Below are positions 16,829 through 25,654 of a stretch of 64,000 nt of DNA, one piece after another (the first letter of the stretch is position 1; every line of letters begins with the position of its first letter). The notes under the pieces are model-generated. The model had not been told where the DNA came from, ran no database searches, and saw only the letters and a list, made by a program, of their open reading frames with translations. Source of the DNA: Rothia nasimurium. GTDB taxonomy: Bacteria; Actinomycetota; Actinomycetes; Actinomycetales; Micrococcaceae. The translations under genes and the position numbers were made by a program. The DNA is taken from positions 1-64,000 of the forward strand of contig NZ_CAKMTJ010000008.1 of assembly GCF_928392795.1 (NCBI RefSeq), given 5' to 3'.

Positions 16829-17791
16829 GTGAACACCATCAGCCCCTACCTCGCTGAATTCCTGGGCACCATGATTATGGTGACCATCGGCTGCGGGGTC
16901 ATCGCCACCGTCGAACTGCGCCGCTCCAAGGGCCACGGCGACAACTTCTTCACCATCGCCTTCGGCTGGGGCTTTGCCGTTGCCTTCGGTGTCTACGCCT
17001 CCCACGCCTACTCAGGTGGGCATCTCAACCCTGCTGTTTCCATCGGCCTAGCCGCCTACGGGGAGTTCGACTGGGCCATGGTGCCCGGCTACATCATCGC
17101 CCAGGTCGCCGGTGCCATGGTGGGCGCGGGCTTCGTCTTCCTCAACTACCTGCCCCACTGGAAGGCAACCGCCGACCGCAAGATCAAGCTCGGTGTTTTT
17201 GCCACTGTGCCGGCCATTCACAACTACTTCACCAACGCCCTGTCTGAGATTATCGGTACCTTTCTGCTGGTCTTCTCAGCCCTCTACGTGGGAGTTAACT
17301 TCACCCCCGTACTCGAAGGTTCAGCCCTGGCACTCAACCTGAATCACGTGCTCAAGCCCCTGGCTTTTGGCTTCCTGGTCACTGTGCTGGTGATTGGTTT
17401 GGGTGGTCAGACCGGCTTTGCCCTCAACCCGGCCCGCGACTTCGGCCCCCGCCTCATGCACGCCCTGCTACCTATTCACGGTAAGGGTAGCTCCCGCTGG
17501 TACTACGCCTGGGTGCCGGTGTGCGCTCCCATTGCCGGTGGCATGATGGGCGGGTCCTTCTTCAATCTCTACTACGACGGCCAGTTCTCTATCTTCCAGG
17601 TGATCGGCGTCGTGCTGGCCCTGGCTGTGCTCGGGTTTGGCCTGTGGGCTAATAAGCACATGTACCGGTCTAAGTCGGCTGAGGTGCTACCCCAGAGCGA
17701 GGACACCGAGGCTACTGCCGCGTCCGCCGCCGCCACCTACGTGCCCACCGGTAAAATCCCGGTCGTGCAGAAGAGGGCCTTCTGGGAGTAG
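16829..17791 (+). CDS. glpF: MIP-family channel, probable glycerol facilitator
   Basis: A 320-residue aquaporin-fold protein. Both channel boxes are visible: SGGHLNPAVS (about residue 64) and FALNPARDFGPR (about 200). The Asp after the second NPAR is the residue typical of glycerol-conducting GlpF proteins. There are six membrane helices and an Ala/Thr-rich cytosolic tail. Start is GTG 16829 with GGAG upstream. No glpK or glpD is adjacent, so substrate assignment rests on the NPARD box alone. Confidence 0.88.
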   Translation: MNTISPYLAEFLGTMIMVTIGCGVIATVELRRSKGHGDNFFTIAFGWGFAVAFGVYASHAYSGGHLNPAVSIGLAAYGEFDWAMVPGYIIAQVAGAMVGAGFVFLNYLPHWKATADRKIKLGVFATVPAIHNYFTNALSEIIGTFLLVFSALYVGVNFTPVLEGSALALNLNHVLKPLAFGFLVTVLVIGLGGQTGFALNPARDFGPRLMHALLPIHGKGSSRWYYAWVPVCAPIAGGMMGGSFFNLYYDGQFSIFQVIGVVLALAVLGFGLWANKHMYRSKSAEVLPQSEDTEATAASAAATYVPTGKIPVVQKRAFWE

Positions 17792-17795
17792 GTCG

Positions 17796-19121
17796 CTAGG
17801 CGCGGTCTCGCAGCTCACTCCAGGGCTGGGTGCGGCTCACCAGATAGAGTTTGACGGTGTAGCCCGCACCCAGTTCGCTGGTGAGGGTCTCGCGCAGTCT
17901 CTCCCCCAGCTGCCGCCAGGCCCGGGTTTTGGGGTTGGCGGGGTCTTCCGGGTCCATTTCCAGGTCTTCCCAGAGGCTGGCCCAATTGCCCAGCAACTGC
18001 CGGGTTTCCGGGGCCAGCTCAAGATCCTCGGCCAGACCTTTTCCGTCGGCGTACCAGAGGGGGAAGAACTCTCCCCAGTCATTGGCAAGGGCCAGGTGCA
18101 CGGTCTCTGAATGCGGCCCGATACGCCACTGCGTTACCGGGGGCAGTCCGGGCTCTTCGTAGAGATCCCTGTGAATCGCCCGTACCAGGGGTTCTAGGGA
18201 AGAGGCGGCGCGGATGTCCGCCACCTCGTACTTGCCCCTGGTAAAGGGGAGGTTTTCCTGGGCCCCTACCAGCGGGAAGCCGTAGACAATATCCCAGTTG
18301 CCGCTGCGCTGAACATACAGGGTCATGCTGTTGAGCCAACTCAGCTTCAGCACCCAGCAATCGGTATCGGTGCTGGCCGCACGACGCAGGGTGGCGGGCC
18401 TGTAGCCCTGTTGTGCCTGGGAGTAGTCCCTGTAGAACCCTTCGGGCCACAGGCTCTCAGGCCGTGCCCTGCTGGCGGCTGCTGCCAGGCCCCGCACATT
18501 GTCACAGGAGGGGCGGACGGGTACGAAACCCCACCAGCGCAGCGGAGAGGCGGGCAGGGCTAGGGTTAGATCGACCTCTGATACCGTCTGGGTGGCAGAG
18601 GTGAGATAGGGCAGGTTGCTACAGCGGGTCACCACCCCGGGCGTGAGCCGGGGCCAGGTCGCCGGGTAGGGCTGGTTGCCCAGTTCTCGGTCAATCAGGG
18701 CTCGGACGCCCCGGCAAAAGCCAGCGAGAAGCTCCAGCTCCTCGGTGAGTTCATCACCCGTAACGGCAGGTTGAAAGACGCCCGGGCTGGTTTCGGTTAG
18801 GACGGGTAGCCCCTCCCCACCGAGCAGGGGAGCCGACGAGGCGGTAATCTGCCAGGTGCCGGCGTCCGCGCACTCTCCGTGCCCAGCGCGATAGAGGGCA
18901 CTGACCTGCACCCCCGCCACGGTGTCGGGTCGGTAGGTGACGGTAATCTTCCCCCGGCCGGGCGGCTGGGGCAGGTGCTGTTCCACCTCTCCCTGGAGAT
19001 AGACCAGGAGGGAGGGTTCACCCGCCCGCTCAAGGCTGACGGGAACCGTCAGAATACCGGCCAGGGCCGGGTGCAGGCCTGGCGCCGACGGGTAGGGAAT
19101 AAAGTGATATGAGGCACTCAT
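17796..19121 (-). CDS. Uncharacterised 441-residue protein sharing a domain with the ArgE-fusion tail
   Basis: Soluble, Trp/Leu/Pro-rich and without a signal peptide. No known family was recognised. The last ~100 residues (DWGEFFPLWYADG, an acidic stretch with DLEMDPEDP, then WRQLGERLRETLTSELGAG and a final VKLY strand) align with the extra C-terminal domain of the upstream argE-like gene. The genes are 34 bp apart on the same strand and probably co-transcribed. The N-terminal 300 residues hold several Trp-rich beta-type segments, for example SPLRWWGFVPVRP and LKLSWLNSMTLYVQRSG. Confidence 0.6.
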   Translation of the reverse strand: MSASYHFIPYPSAPGLHPALAGILTVPVSLERAGEPSLLVYLQGEVEQHLPQPPGRGKITVTYRPDTVAGVQVSALYRAGHGECADAGTWQITASSAPLLGGEGLPVLTETSPGVFQPAVTGDELTEELELLAGFCRGVRALIDRELGNQPYPATWPRLTPGVVTRCSNLPYLTSATQTVSEVDLTLALPASPLRWWGFVPVRPSCDNVRGLAAAASRARPESLWPEGFYRDYSQAQQGYRPATLRRAASTDTDCWVLKLSWLNSMTLYVQRSGNWDIVYGFPLVGAQENLPFTRGKYEVADIRAASSLEPLVRAIHRDLYEEPGLPPVTQWRIGPHSETVHLALANDWGEFFPLWYADGKGLAEDLELAPETRQLLGNWASLWEDLEMDPEDPANPKTRAWRQLGERLRETLTSELGAGYTVKLYLVSRTQPWSELRDRA

Positions 19122-19155
19122 AGAGCCCAGTTTAGATACCCGGCCCTATTCCTGG

Positions 19156-20754
19156 CTAGCCCTTATAGATAATCTCGAAGTCATCCCCTAAAACTGCCCG
19201 CAGGTTCTCTACCAGGGCCTTACCTTGGTTCTTCCACTCCAGTTCTTCCTGGTGGCGCTCCTGCTGGGTGAGGGGACGGGGAGGAATCTCACCCATCTCT
19301 TCAGCTGCCCGGGTCACCCACGCCTGTGACCAAGCCGCAAGCTCTTCCACCAGGTCAGACGGAACCTGGGGTAAATCTTCCGGGTCATAAGGGTAGGGGT
19401 ACTCTCCGGCTTGCTCTAGCTCACTGGGAGCACCCCACAGGGGGAAATCAATTCCCCATTCCGGAAAAACCCGAATACGCCGACGGGGTCGCGCACCTGC
19501 GTCCTGGGGTGTCATCGTATTCTCCTGTTCCTGGCTAGCCCACTCCAGCACCTTGAGCATGAAGCGGTCGCAGGCCTCAATCTGGGCCAGCTCAATCCAC
19601 TCATTGGGGGTGTGAGCCTGGGCGATATCGCCGGGACCGCACACCACCGCCTGCACCCCGCCGTAGAGGGCGAACTGGCCAGCCTCAGTACCGTAGGTAA
19701 CCTTCTGGGCCTCCACAGAACCGGGGCGCCCCGCCCACTCGTTGGCCAGGGCAATAATCTCAGCACCGTCAGCAGTACCCAGGGCAGGGACGGCAGCCAG
19801 AAGCTCATGGGTAATACCCACGGCATCCACAAACTCGCCGGGCGCAGCGCCAGCCAGGGCCTCAGCGTCCGCCGCCCGTGCCTTCAGTGCAGGCAGCAGG
19901 TCGTCGGCAATCTTCGCCTCAACCAGAGCCAGCACCTCGTCGGTAGTCATCTGGGGAACCGTGCGGAAGTCATACTCCAGCACCACGTGCTCACCCACAA
20001 TGTTGTACTGAATACCACCGCGGGCAAAGTTCACACCGCCGGTGGAATAGGGCACCACAAACCCCTCATCAAAGGGGCCGTTCTCCCGCCAGGTACCGGC
20101 CAACTGCTCAAAGAAAGTAATAAACTCCGCCGCCTGCGCCAGGGCATTAACCCCGTGCGGGCCCAAGGATGCATGCTTAGCGATACCCTTGAAAGTCACC
20201 CGGCCGCGGTGGGCACCCTTATGGGCAGAAATAACCTGCATCATGGACGGCTCACCAATCACCGCAAAATCAGGGTTAATACCGCGGGCCTTAAAATCTC
20301 TGACCATAGCAGGCGCACCCACACAGCCAATTTCCTCATCGTAGGAAAAAGCGAAATGAACGGGCCTAGCCAGCTCCGCTTCACGCAGCTGGGGCAGCAG
20401 CCACATAGCCGACCCAATAAAAGACTTCATATCCGACGCTCCGCGCCCGTAAAGCTTGCCGTCCTTCACCAGGGGAGTGAAAGGGTCGGTGACCGTCCAA
20501 GCCTGGCCCTCAACCGGCACCACGTCCGTATGCCCCGACAGCACCACACCGCCGTCCGTACCACCATCAGCGGCGGGCACGGTTACAAACAGGTTGGCGC
20601 GCTCGCCGTCCTCGCTATAGGTGTAGTGCGGGGTCAGGCCGTGAGCCTCAAACTCAGCCGCCAGCAGGTCGAGCACGGGGCGGTTGCTGGTCTGGCTGAT
20701 GGACTGCGCGGCAATAAGCTTTTCAATCCAGGGAAGAGATGCAGGGAGTGTCAT
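19156..20754 (-). CDS. argE: M20 peptidase (acetylornithine deacetylase-like) fused to an uncharacterised domain
   Basis: A 532-residue product. Residues 1-410 form a complete M20 metallo-deacetylase: SGHTDVVPV (zinc His/Asp), KLYGRGASDMKS (bridging Asp), SYDEEIGCVGA (catalytic Glu, zinc Glu) and GPGDIAQAHTPNEWI (final His). ArgE converts N-acetylornithine to ornithine; a related amidohydrolase role is possible. Normal ArgE proteins end where LKVLEWASQ stands. The next ~118 residues (RVFPEWGIDFPLWGAPSE... ending FEIIYKG) are a separate domain like that at the end of the 441-residue neighbour. An internal in-frame ATG (19513-19515) has AGGAG six bases upstream, so the domain may also be made on its own. 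Confidence 0.85.
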   Translation of the reverse strand: MTLPASLPWIEKLIAAQSISQTSNRPVLDLLAAEFEAHGLTPHYTYSEDGERANLFVTVPAADGGTDGGVVLSGHTDVVPVEGQAWTVTDPFTPLVKDGKLYGRGASDMKSFIGSAMWLLPQLREAELARPVHFAFSYDEEIGCVGAPAMVRDFKARGINPDFAVIGEPSMMQVISAHKGAHRGRVTFKGIAKHASLGPHGVNALAQAAEFITFFEQLAGTWRENGPFDEGFVVPYSTGGVNFARGGIQYNIVGEHVVLEYDFRTVPQMTTDEVLALVEAKIADDLLPALKARAADAEALAGAAPGEFVDAVGITHELLAAVPALGTADGAEIIALANEWAGRPGSVEAQKVTYGTEAGQFALYGGVQAVVCGPGDIAQAHTPNEWIELAQIEACDRFMLKVLEWASQEQENTMTPQDAGARPRRRIRVFPEWGIDFPLWGAPSELEQAGEYPYPYDPEDLPQVPSDLVEELAAWSQAWVTRAAEEMGEIPPRPLTQQERHQEELEWKNQGKALVENLRAVLGDDFEIIYKG

Positions 20755-20793
20755 AGCACCAGTCTAAAACCCCGGGCCTGCCGGGGCGCTAGA

Positions 20794-21315
20794 TTACAGG
20801 GCTGAGTGGTCGCCCAGACCGTGGAAACGGCGGGCGTGGTAAACGGTGGGGGCGGCGTTGGCGTCGTGGCGGATGAAGTCGGTGACCTCAGCGGTAAAGA
20901 CCACGGCCGGGCCCGCATTGAGGGTACCCAGGGGGCGGACGCGCAGCACCCGGCTTACCCCGTGCAGCAGGGGCTCGCCGGTGGGCAGGCGGTCCCAGGT
21001 AGAAGTATCGCCAAACTTATCGGCCTTGCTGACCGAGAAGAGCTTGGCGATCTCGATGTTATCGGCACCAATCAGGTGAATCAGGAAGGAGTCAGCATCG
21101 ATGATGCGGGCAGCCGAACCGGTGCGGTCCTTGAAAGAAAAAGACACGATGGGAGGCTCAGCAGAAACCGACGACAGGGACGAGATGGTCAGGCCACCCG
21201 GCAGCCCGTCGGAGCCCTCAGCGGTGATGATGGCAACGCCGGCTGCCTGGGCGCCGAAAGCCTCGCAGAAAAGTTCGGTGGCGGTCTTCTCGCTGATATT
21301 TACCTGGGTGGTCAT
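20794..21315 (-). CDS. Flavin reductase domain protein
   Basis: A 173-residue split-barrel flavin reductase. VAIITAEGSDGLPGGLTISSLSSVSAEPP (quoted in two parts in the family as GxTxSSxxSVSxxPP) and SFSFKDRTGSAARI are the FMN-binding core, and a final FHGLGDHSAL helix-end is present. Such enzymes use NAD(P)H to reduce FMN or FAD for partner oxygenases. ATG 21313-21315 follows AAAGGA. No oxygenase is adjacent; the nearest is the luciferase-like enzyme at 9.2 kb, which has its own reductase. Confidence 0.85.
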   Translation of the reverse strand: MTTQVNISEKTATELFCEAFGAQAAGVAIITAEGSDGLPGGLTISSLSSVSAEPPIVSFSFKDRTGSAARIIDADSFLIHLIGADNIEIAKLFSVSKADKFGDTSTWDRLPTGEPLLHGVSRVLRVRPLGTLNAGPAVVFTAEVTDFIRHDANAAPTVYHARRFHGLGDHSAL

Positions 21316-21485
21316 GGTCGGTTTTCCTTTGTGCGGCTGCTTGGGGACTACAGCGCCGGGAGCGCTTGGTCTTCAGCCTAGGACTTCAGGTGCACCAAAC
21401 CCTAGCCTTTCTCACATATTGCCCCTATGAGTAGAACTGTGACAGTGTTACGCGCGCAGGCTGTAACAAAGGGTAGAGGCCGTAA

Positions 21486-21596
21486 CAGGTTAAGCAGGCA
21501 CACGCTTGCAGCTGACCCTCTCGCTCCTCGCCCGGGGGCTCGTCACGATTCACGCCAGCCCCAGCCAGCAGCTTCGCTGTGTGCCTACTTTACCTG
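21486..21596 (+). repeat. Structured ~110-bp element, copy A
   Basis: Outer arms CAGGTTAAGCAGGCACAC (left) and GTGTGCCTACTTTACCTG (right) pair with two mismatches. They enclose a ~59-bp core (21512-21570) that begins GCTGACCCTCTCG and ends CGATTCACGCCAGCC then CCAGCCAGC. The same core occurs at copies B and C with unrelated outer arms. It occupies most of the 340-bp gap between the flavin reductase (-) and gluconokinase (+) genes. Nothing else was seen there apart from the gluconokinase promoter. Confidence 0.8.
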
Positions 21597-21655
21597 CACG
21601 TCTTGAGTACCCCGTCTATTCGGCATACAGACTAAATGGGTGCACAATAATAGAC

Positions 21656-22174
21656 ATGACAATGGAAAACACACATCACATTGTCGTGATGGGTGTGAGC
21701 GGTACCGGCAAAACCAGCATCGCCCACGCCCTGCGCGACCAGCTAGGGTGGCCATTCGTCGAAGGCGACGACCTGCACCCTGCTGAAAACATCCAGAAAA
21801 TGAGCGCCGGGATTCCCCTCACCGACGACGATCGCGCCCCCTGGCTTGCCCGCATCGCCACCTGGATCAAGGGCGCGGACGCCCGCGGCGAGCACACAAT
21901 CGTCACCTGCTCCGCCCTCAAACGTACCTACCGTGACGTGCTGCGCGAAGCCGCCCCCGGCGTCCTTTTCGTTCACCTGACGGGGTCGCGCGAAACCATT
22001 GCAGACCGCATGACGCACCGCGAAGGCCACTTCATGCCCACCTCCCTGCTCGACTCCCAGTTCGCCACCCTTGAACCCCTCGAAGCTGACGAAGCCGGCG
22101 TACTCGTTGATATCTCCGGCACCCCCGAAGAAGTCGCCGCCACTGCTCTGGCAGCTCTGCGTCCCACCCTCTAA
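21656..22174 (+). CDS. gntK: Gluconokinase
   Basis: A 172-residue P-loop kinase that makes 6-phosphogluconate from gluconate and ATP. VMGVSGTGKTSIAHAL is the Walker A region, followed by FVEGDDLHPAENIQKMSAGIPL, the gluconate-binding signature, and the R-x-H-R-EGHFMP lid (THREGHFMPTSLLDSQ). ATG 21656 fits family length; the open frame extends further upstream only through the structured repeat. The permease gene follows 26 bp downstream, so the pair forms a gluconate-uptake operon. No GntR-type regulator is adjacent. Confidence 0.95.
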   Translation: MTMENTHHIVVMGVSGTGKTSIAHALRDQLGWPFVEGDDLHPAENIQKMSAGIPLTDDDRAPWLARIATWIKGADARGEHTIVTCSALKRTYRDVLREAAPGVLFVHLTGSRETIADRMTHREGHFMPTSLLDSQFATLEPLEADEAGVLVDISGTPEEVAATALAALRPTL

Positions 22175-22200
22175 AACACCCCACACGAAAGCACATCACC

Positions 22201-23607
22201 ATGCCTCTTCCCGAAGACTGGGTCCAAACCCTTACCGCCGGGCCCCTCCTTGCCATCGCCGCCGGCGCGATTCTGCTCCTGCTCCTGCTCATCATCAAGT
22301 TCAAACTCCATGCCTTCCCAGCCCTCATCATCGTCAGCCTGCTCACCGCGGTTGCCACCGGAATCCCCATTGCCAGTGTCGTACCCGTCATGCTCAGCGG
22401 CTTTGGCTCCACCCTGGCCTCCGTAGCTCTGCTCGTTGGCCTCGGCGCCATGCTCGGTGCCCTCATCCAATACTCCGGCGGCGCCCAGGTACTTGCCCAT
22501 AAGCTCATCTCGGTCTTCGGTGAAGACCGCGCCCCCATCGCCCTCGGTGTGGCCTCCATGCTCTTTGGCTTCCCCATCTTCTTCGATGCCGGCCTGGTCG
22601 TCATGCTCCCCATCGTCTTCTCTGTCGCCCGCTGGGTAGGTGGCTCCCTCCTGCTCTACGGTATTCCCGCTGTGGGTGCCTTCTCCGTTATGCACGTCTT
22701 CGTACCGCCGCACCCCGGCCCCGTCTCAGCCGCCTCCTTCTTTGAAGCCAACGTCGGTACTCTGCTGCTTGTTTCCCTCATCATTGCGGTACCCACCTGG
22801 TACCTAGCGGTCTACCTCTTCTCCCAGTTCATCGGTAAGCGCATTGACCTGCCGGTTCCTGCCCTCATGGGCCACGAAGAAACCCAGGACTCACCCCTCA
22901 ACCCGCCCTCCTTCGGCACCGTACTCTTCGTACTGCTGCTCCCCATGGTCCTCATCTTCCTCAACACCGGCCTTAACACCCTGGCTAAGGGCGGAGTGCT
23001 ACCCGAAAGCGCAGCAGATGAAGCCTGGTTCCAAACCCTGCGCCTACTCGGTGAAACCCCCGTCGCCCTGCTTATCACTTCCCTCGTCGCCATGTACCTG
23101 CTCGGCTTCAAACGCAAGGACCACGCCCTAGGCATCCAGCAGACCATGGACGGCGCTCTCCCCGCTGTCTGCTCCGTCATCCTGATTACCGGCGCCGGTG
23201 GTATGTTCGGTGGCGTGCTACGATCCTCAGGAATCGGCGATGCTCTCGCCGATGTGCTGGGTGACCTGGGTGTTCCCCTCATTGTTGCGGGCTTCCTCAT
23301 TGCCGCAATTCTGCGCGTTGCCCAGGGGTCAGCGACCGTAGCCCTGACAACCGCCGCAGGTCTCATCACCCCCGGTGTTCTGGCTGCAGATTTCAACTCC
23401 ATCCAGCTGGCTGCCCTTGTCGTTTCGGTCGCCGCAGGCTCTGTGGTGCTCTCGCACTTCAACGACTCAGGTTTCTGGCTGGTCAGCCGCTTCTTCAATA
23501 TGGACGAGAAGACCACCCTCAAAACCTGGACGGTAATGGAAACCCTCATTGGTGTCGTAGGTTTTGCCGGTGCCGTGGCCGTGTTTGGGGTCGCTAGCCT
23601 GCTTTAG
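22201..23607 (+). CDS. gntP: Gluconate:H+ symporter
   Basis: A 468-residue GntP-family permease with about twelve membrane helices. Characteristic segments are FGEDRAPIALGVASMLFGFP, FFDAGLVVMLPIVF and VFVPPHPGPVSAA, and the C-terminal RVAQGSATVALTTAAG and SHFNDSGFWLVSRFF. It imports gluconate or related sugar acids for the kinase encoded just upstream. Confidence 0.95.
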   Translation: MPLPEDWVQTLTAGPLLAIAAGAILLLLLLIIKFKLHAFPALIIVSLLTAVATGIPIASVVPVMLSGFGSTLASVALLVGLGAMLGALIQYSGGAQVLAHKLISVFGEDRAPIALGVASMLFGFPIFFDAGLVVMLPIVFSVARWVGGSLLLYGIPAVGAFSVMHVFVPPHPGPVSAASFFEANVGTLLLVSLIIAVPTWYLAVYLFSQFIGKRIDLPVPALMGHEETQDSPLNPPSFGTVLFVLLLPMVLIFLNTGLNTLAKGGVLPESAADEAWFQTLRLLGETPVALLITSLVAMYLLGFKRKDHALGIQQTMDGALPAVCSVILITGAGGMFGGVLRSSGIGDALADVLGDLGVPLIVAGFLIAAILRVAQGSATVALTTAAGLITPGVLAADFNSIQLAALVVSVAAGSVVLSHFNDSGFWLVSRFFNMDEKTTLKTWTVMETLIGVVGFAGAVAVFGVASLL

Positions 23608-23626
23608 TTGCCTGTGGCCTATAGCC

Positions 23627-23674
23627 GGACGCGCCCGCCCCGCCTTCGTGCGTGAAGGCGGGGCGGGCGCGTCC
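23627..23674. terminator. Bidirectional terminator, perfect 21-bp arms
   Basis: A 21-bp perfect stem, starting GGACGCGCCCGCCCC and ending with its exact complement, with a 6-base loop. It lies between convergent gntP (+) and the decarboxylase gene (-). Both arm ends carry the GGACGC/GCGTCC motif. Confidence 0.9.
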
Positions 23675-23692
23675 TTGCGGGCTCTTGTAGTA

Positions 23693-25360
23693 CTACTTCT
23701 TCTTGTTGAGCTGGGCTGCCTGAGCACCGAACTTCTCAAGCAGCTCGGGCATATCCATGGGGGCGGTGACCACCTCAATGAAGACCAGCTTGTCACGGTT
23801 TTCCTTGGCAAGGCGGCAGGCCTCGTCAAACTCGCGAACCGTAGCTGCCCGCAGAGTTAGCGTGTTGGCGTCCGTACCGCCAAAAGCCGCAGGAATCTTC
23901 GACCAGTCGTAGGCGGTGATGTCGTTGTACTCAGCCTCCACGCCGTGAATAGACCGCTCAATCGTGTAGCCATCGTTGTTAATCAAGAAGACCACCGGGT
24001 TCACACCCTCGCGGATGATGGTGCCAATCTCCTGAATCGTCAGCTGGGCTGAGCCGTCCCCCACCATCAGCACACCGCGGGAATCGGTATCGGCCATAGC
24101 CGCACCCAGCAGGGCCGGGATGGAGTAGCCGATGGAACCCCACAGAGGCATGCCGATGAAGCGAGAATCGCGCGGGAACTTACGGGTTGCCATACCGAAG
24201 AAAGAGGTACCCATATCGACCACAACGGTGTTCTTCTCATCCAGGTTTGATGAGAGTACCTTCCACAGCACATCCTGGGTCAGGGCCTCGTCGGTGATCT
24301 CGGGCAGAGGTTCCTCGCTGGTGGGAGCCTCAAAGGGAGTGCCCTTGAGGCCTAACTCTAGGGACACCTCTTTAACGATGTTCAAAGCGCTGGCCATGGT
24401 CAGCGGGGCATAGTGACGCCCGGCGATGCTGGTGCTCTCCGCACCGATGTTAATAACCCGGCCAAAATCTATCTGATGTGAGTATATGCCGGTCGTGGTA
24501 TCTGTAAATTCCACGCCAGCGCAGACCAAAACCTCAGCATCTTCCACAACCGCACGGGTATGTTCAGCCGACAGCCCCCCCACATAAATACCCGCAAAAT
24601 TGGGCTTGGTCTCGTTCAGCACGGCCTTGCCCCACATGAGGGACGCAAAGGGGAACTTGGTCTCGGTTACCAGGGCGCGGACGTCCTGCACCGCCCCCAG
24701 ACGCTCAGCCATGATATCTGCCAGCACCGTCACGCTCTTGCCGTGCATGAAGTCGGCGACGGCGTCCTTGAAAAGGGCCTCAATATCGGGCGAGGAAACG
24801 TGGCTATCCACATCGAGCGGACGCGACGGGGGAGTGGCCGGCATGGTCGATACATCAACCGGCAGCATCAGGTAGCCGGGCTTACGGTGGATGACGGCGG
24901 TGCGGATGACGCGGTCGATATCGGTCGCAGCGGTCGCCGGGTGCAGGGCCGCAACGGCGGCAGATACCTCGGACGCCATACGCATAAAATGCTTGAAATC
25001 CCCATCGCCCAGGGTGTGGTGCATGCGCAGGTGAGAATTCTGGGCCGACAGGCTGGGTGCACCCACAATGTGAATCACGGGCACATTCTCAGCGTAGGAG
25101 CCGGCAGTTGCGTTGATAGCTGACAGCTCACCCACACCGTAGGTGGTCACCAGGGCGCCCAGGCCCTTGACGCGGGCGTAGCCGTCCGCCGCATATCCGG
25201 CGTTGAGCTCATTCGCGTTGCCCACCCAATCCAGCTTCTCGTGCGCCAGCACATCGTCGAGGAAGAAGAGGTTAAAGTCCCCGGGCACACCGAAGACCTT
25301 ATCTACGCCCAGCTCAGCCAGACGATCGAGAATATAGTTACCCACGGTATAGGTCATCAT
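23693..25360 (-). CDS. ipdC: ThDP-dependent 2-oxoacid decarboxylase (indolepyruvate/pyruvate decarboxylase type), copy 1
   Basis: A 555-residue thiamine-diphosphate enzyme. FGVPGDFNLFFLDDVL and GNANELNAGYAADGYAR (catalytic Glu) form the N-terminal domain, HHTLGDGDF has the paired His residues of decarboxylases, and GDGSAQLTIQEIG with INNDGYTIER is the ThDP/Mg motif. The HH pair argues for decarboxylation of pyruvate, indolepyruvate or branched-chain 2-oxoacids rather than acetolactate synthesis. ATG 25358-25360 or the next codon follows AAGGAG. A close paralogue is at 57538-59193. An 18-bp palindrome lies 108 bp upstream. Confidence 0.92.
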   Translation of the reverse strand: MMTYTVGNYILDRLAELGVDKVFGVPGDFNLFFLDDVLAHEKLDWVGNANELNAGYAADGYARVKGLGALVTTYGVGELSAINATAGSYAENVPVIHIVGAPSLSAQNSHLRMHHTLGDGDFKHFMRMASEVSAAVAALHPATAATDIDRVIRTAVIHRKPGYLMLPVDVSTMPATPPSRPLDVDSHVSSPDIEALFKDAVADFMHGKSVTVLADIMAERLGAVQDVRALVTETKFPFASLMWGKAVLNETKPNFAGIYVGGLSAEHTRAVVEDAEVLVCAGVEFTDTTTGIYSHQIDFGRVINIGAESTSIAGRHYAPLTMASALNIVKEVSLELGLKGTPFEAPTSEEPLPEITDEALTQDVLWKVLSSNLDEKNTVVVDMGTSFFGMATRKFPRDSRFIGMPLWGSIGYSIPALLGAAMADTDSRGVLMVGDGSAQLTIQEIGTIIREGVNPVVFLINNDGYTIERSIHGVEAEYNDITAYDWSKIPAAFGGTDANTLTLRAATVREFDEACRLAKENRDKLVFIEVVTAPMDMPELLEKFGAQAAQLNKKK

Positions 25361-25467
25361 TGACTCCTTGTACTAGGTAAAACAGGCCGTGTGACCTGCG
25401 CCATTTATATCTAGTCTAGTGTGGTGCTCAGATGCTCTGGATGGGTTCTCAGTGCCTGGGCTTTAGC

Positions 25468-25485
25468 CGATAGTGCACACTATCG
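25468..25485. promoter_or_regulatory. Perfect 18-bp palindrome upstream of the decarboxylase
   Basis: CGATAGTGCACACTATCG is a perfect inverted repeat in the 294-bp gap between the decarboxylase gene (-) and the glycan-locus membrane protein (+). It is a candidate operator; the binding protein is unknown. Confidence 0.55.
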
Positions 25486-25654
25486 AAAATAATGTATCTA
25501 TTTGTATCTGGGTGTGAGTTTGAAGCAGAAGTGTAAGAGTCTCAGTATGTGCGCTTCATTGGAGCTTTGTTCTATTAGAATTCATAGTTTAGGCAATCCC
25601 CCACCGAGGGAGGTCTACTTCTTTCCCCTGAACATGAATGGAACGTAGCCAACT

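Noticed and set aside
19612-20805. Long open frame (397 codons) on the plus strand opposite argE
   Set aside because: Shadow of the argE coding sequence; composition is that of an antisense frame and no domain is visible.
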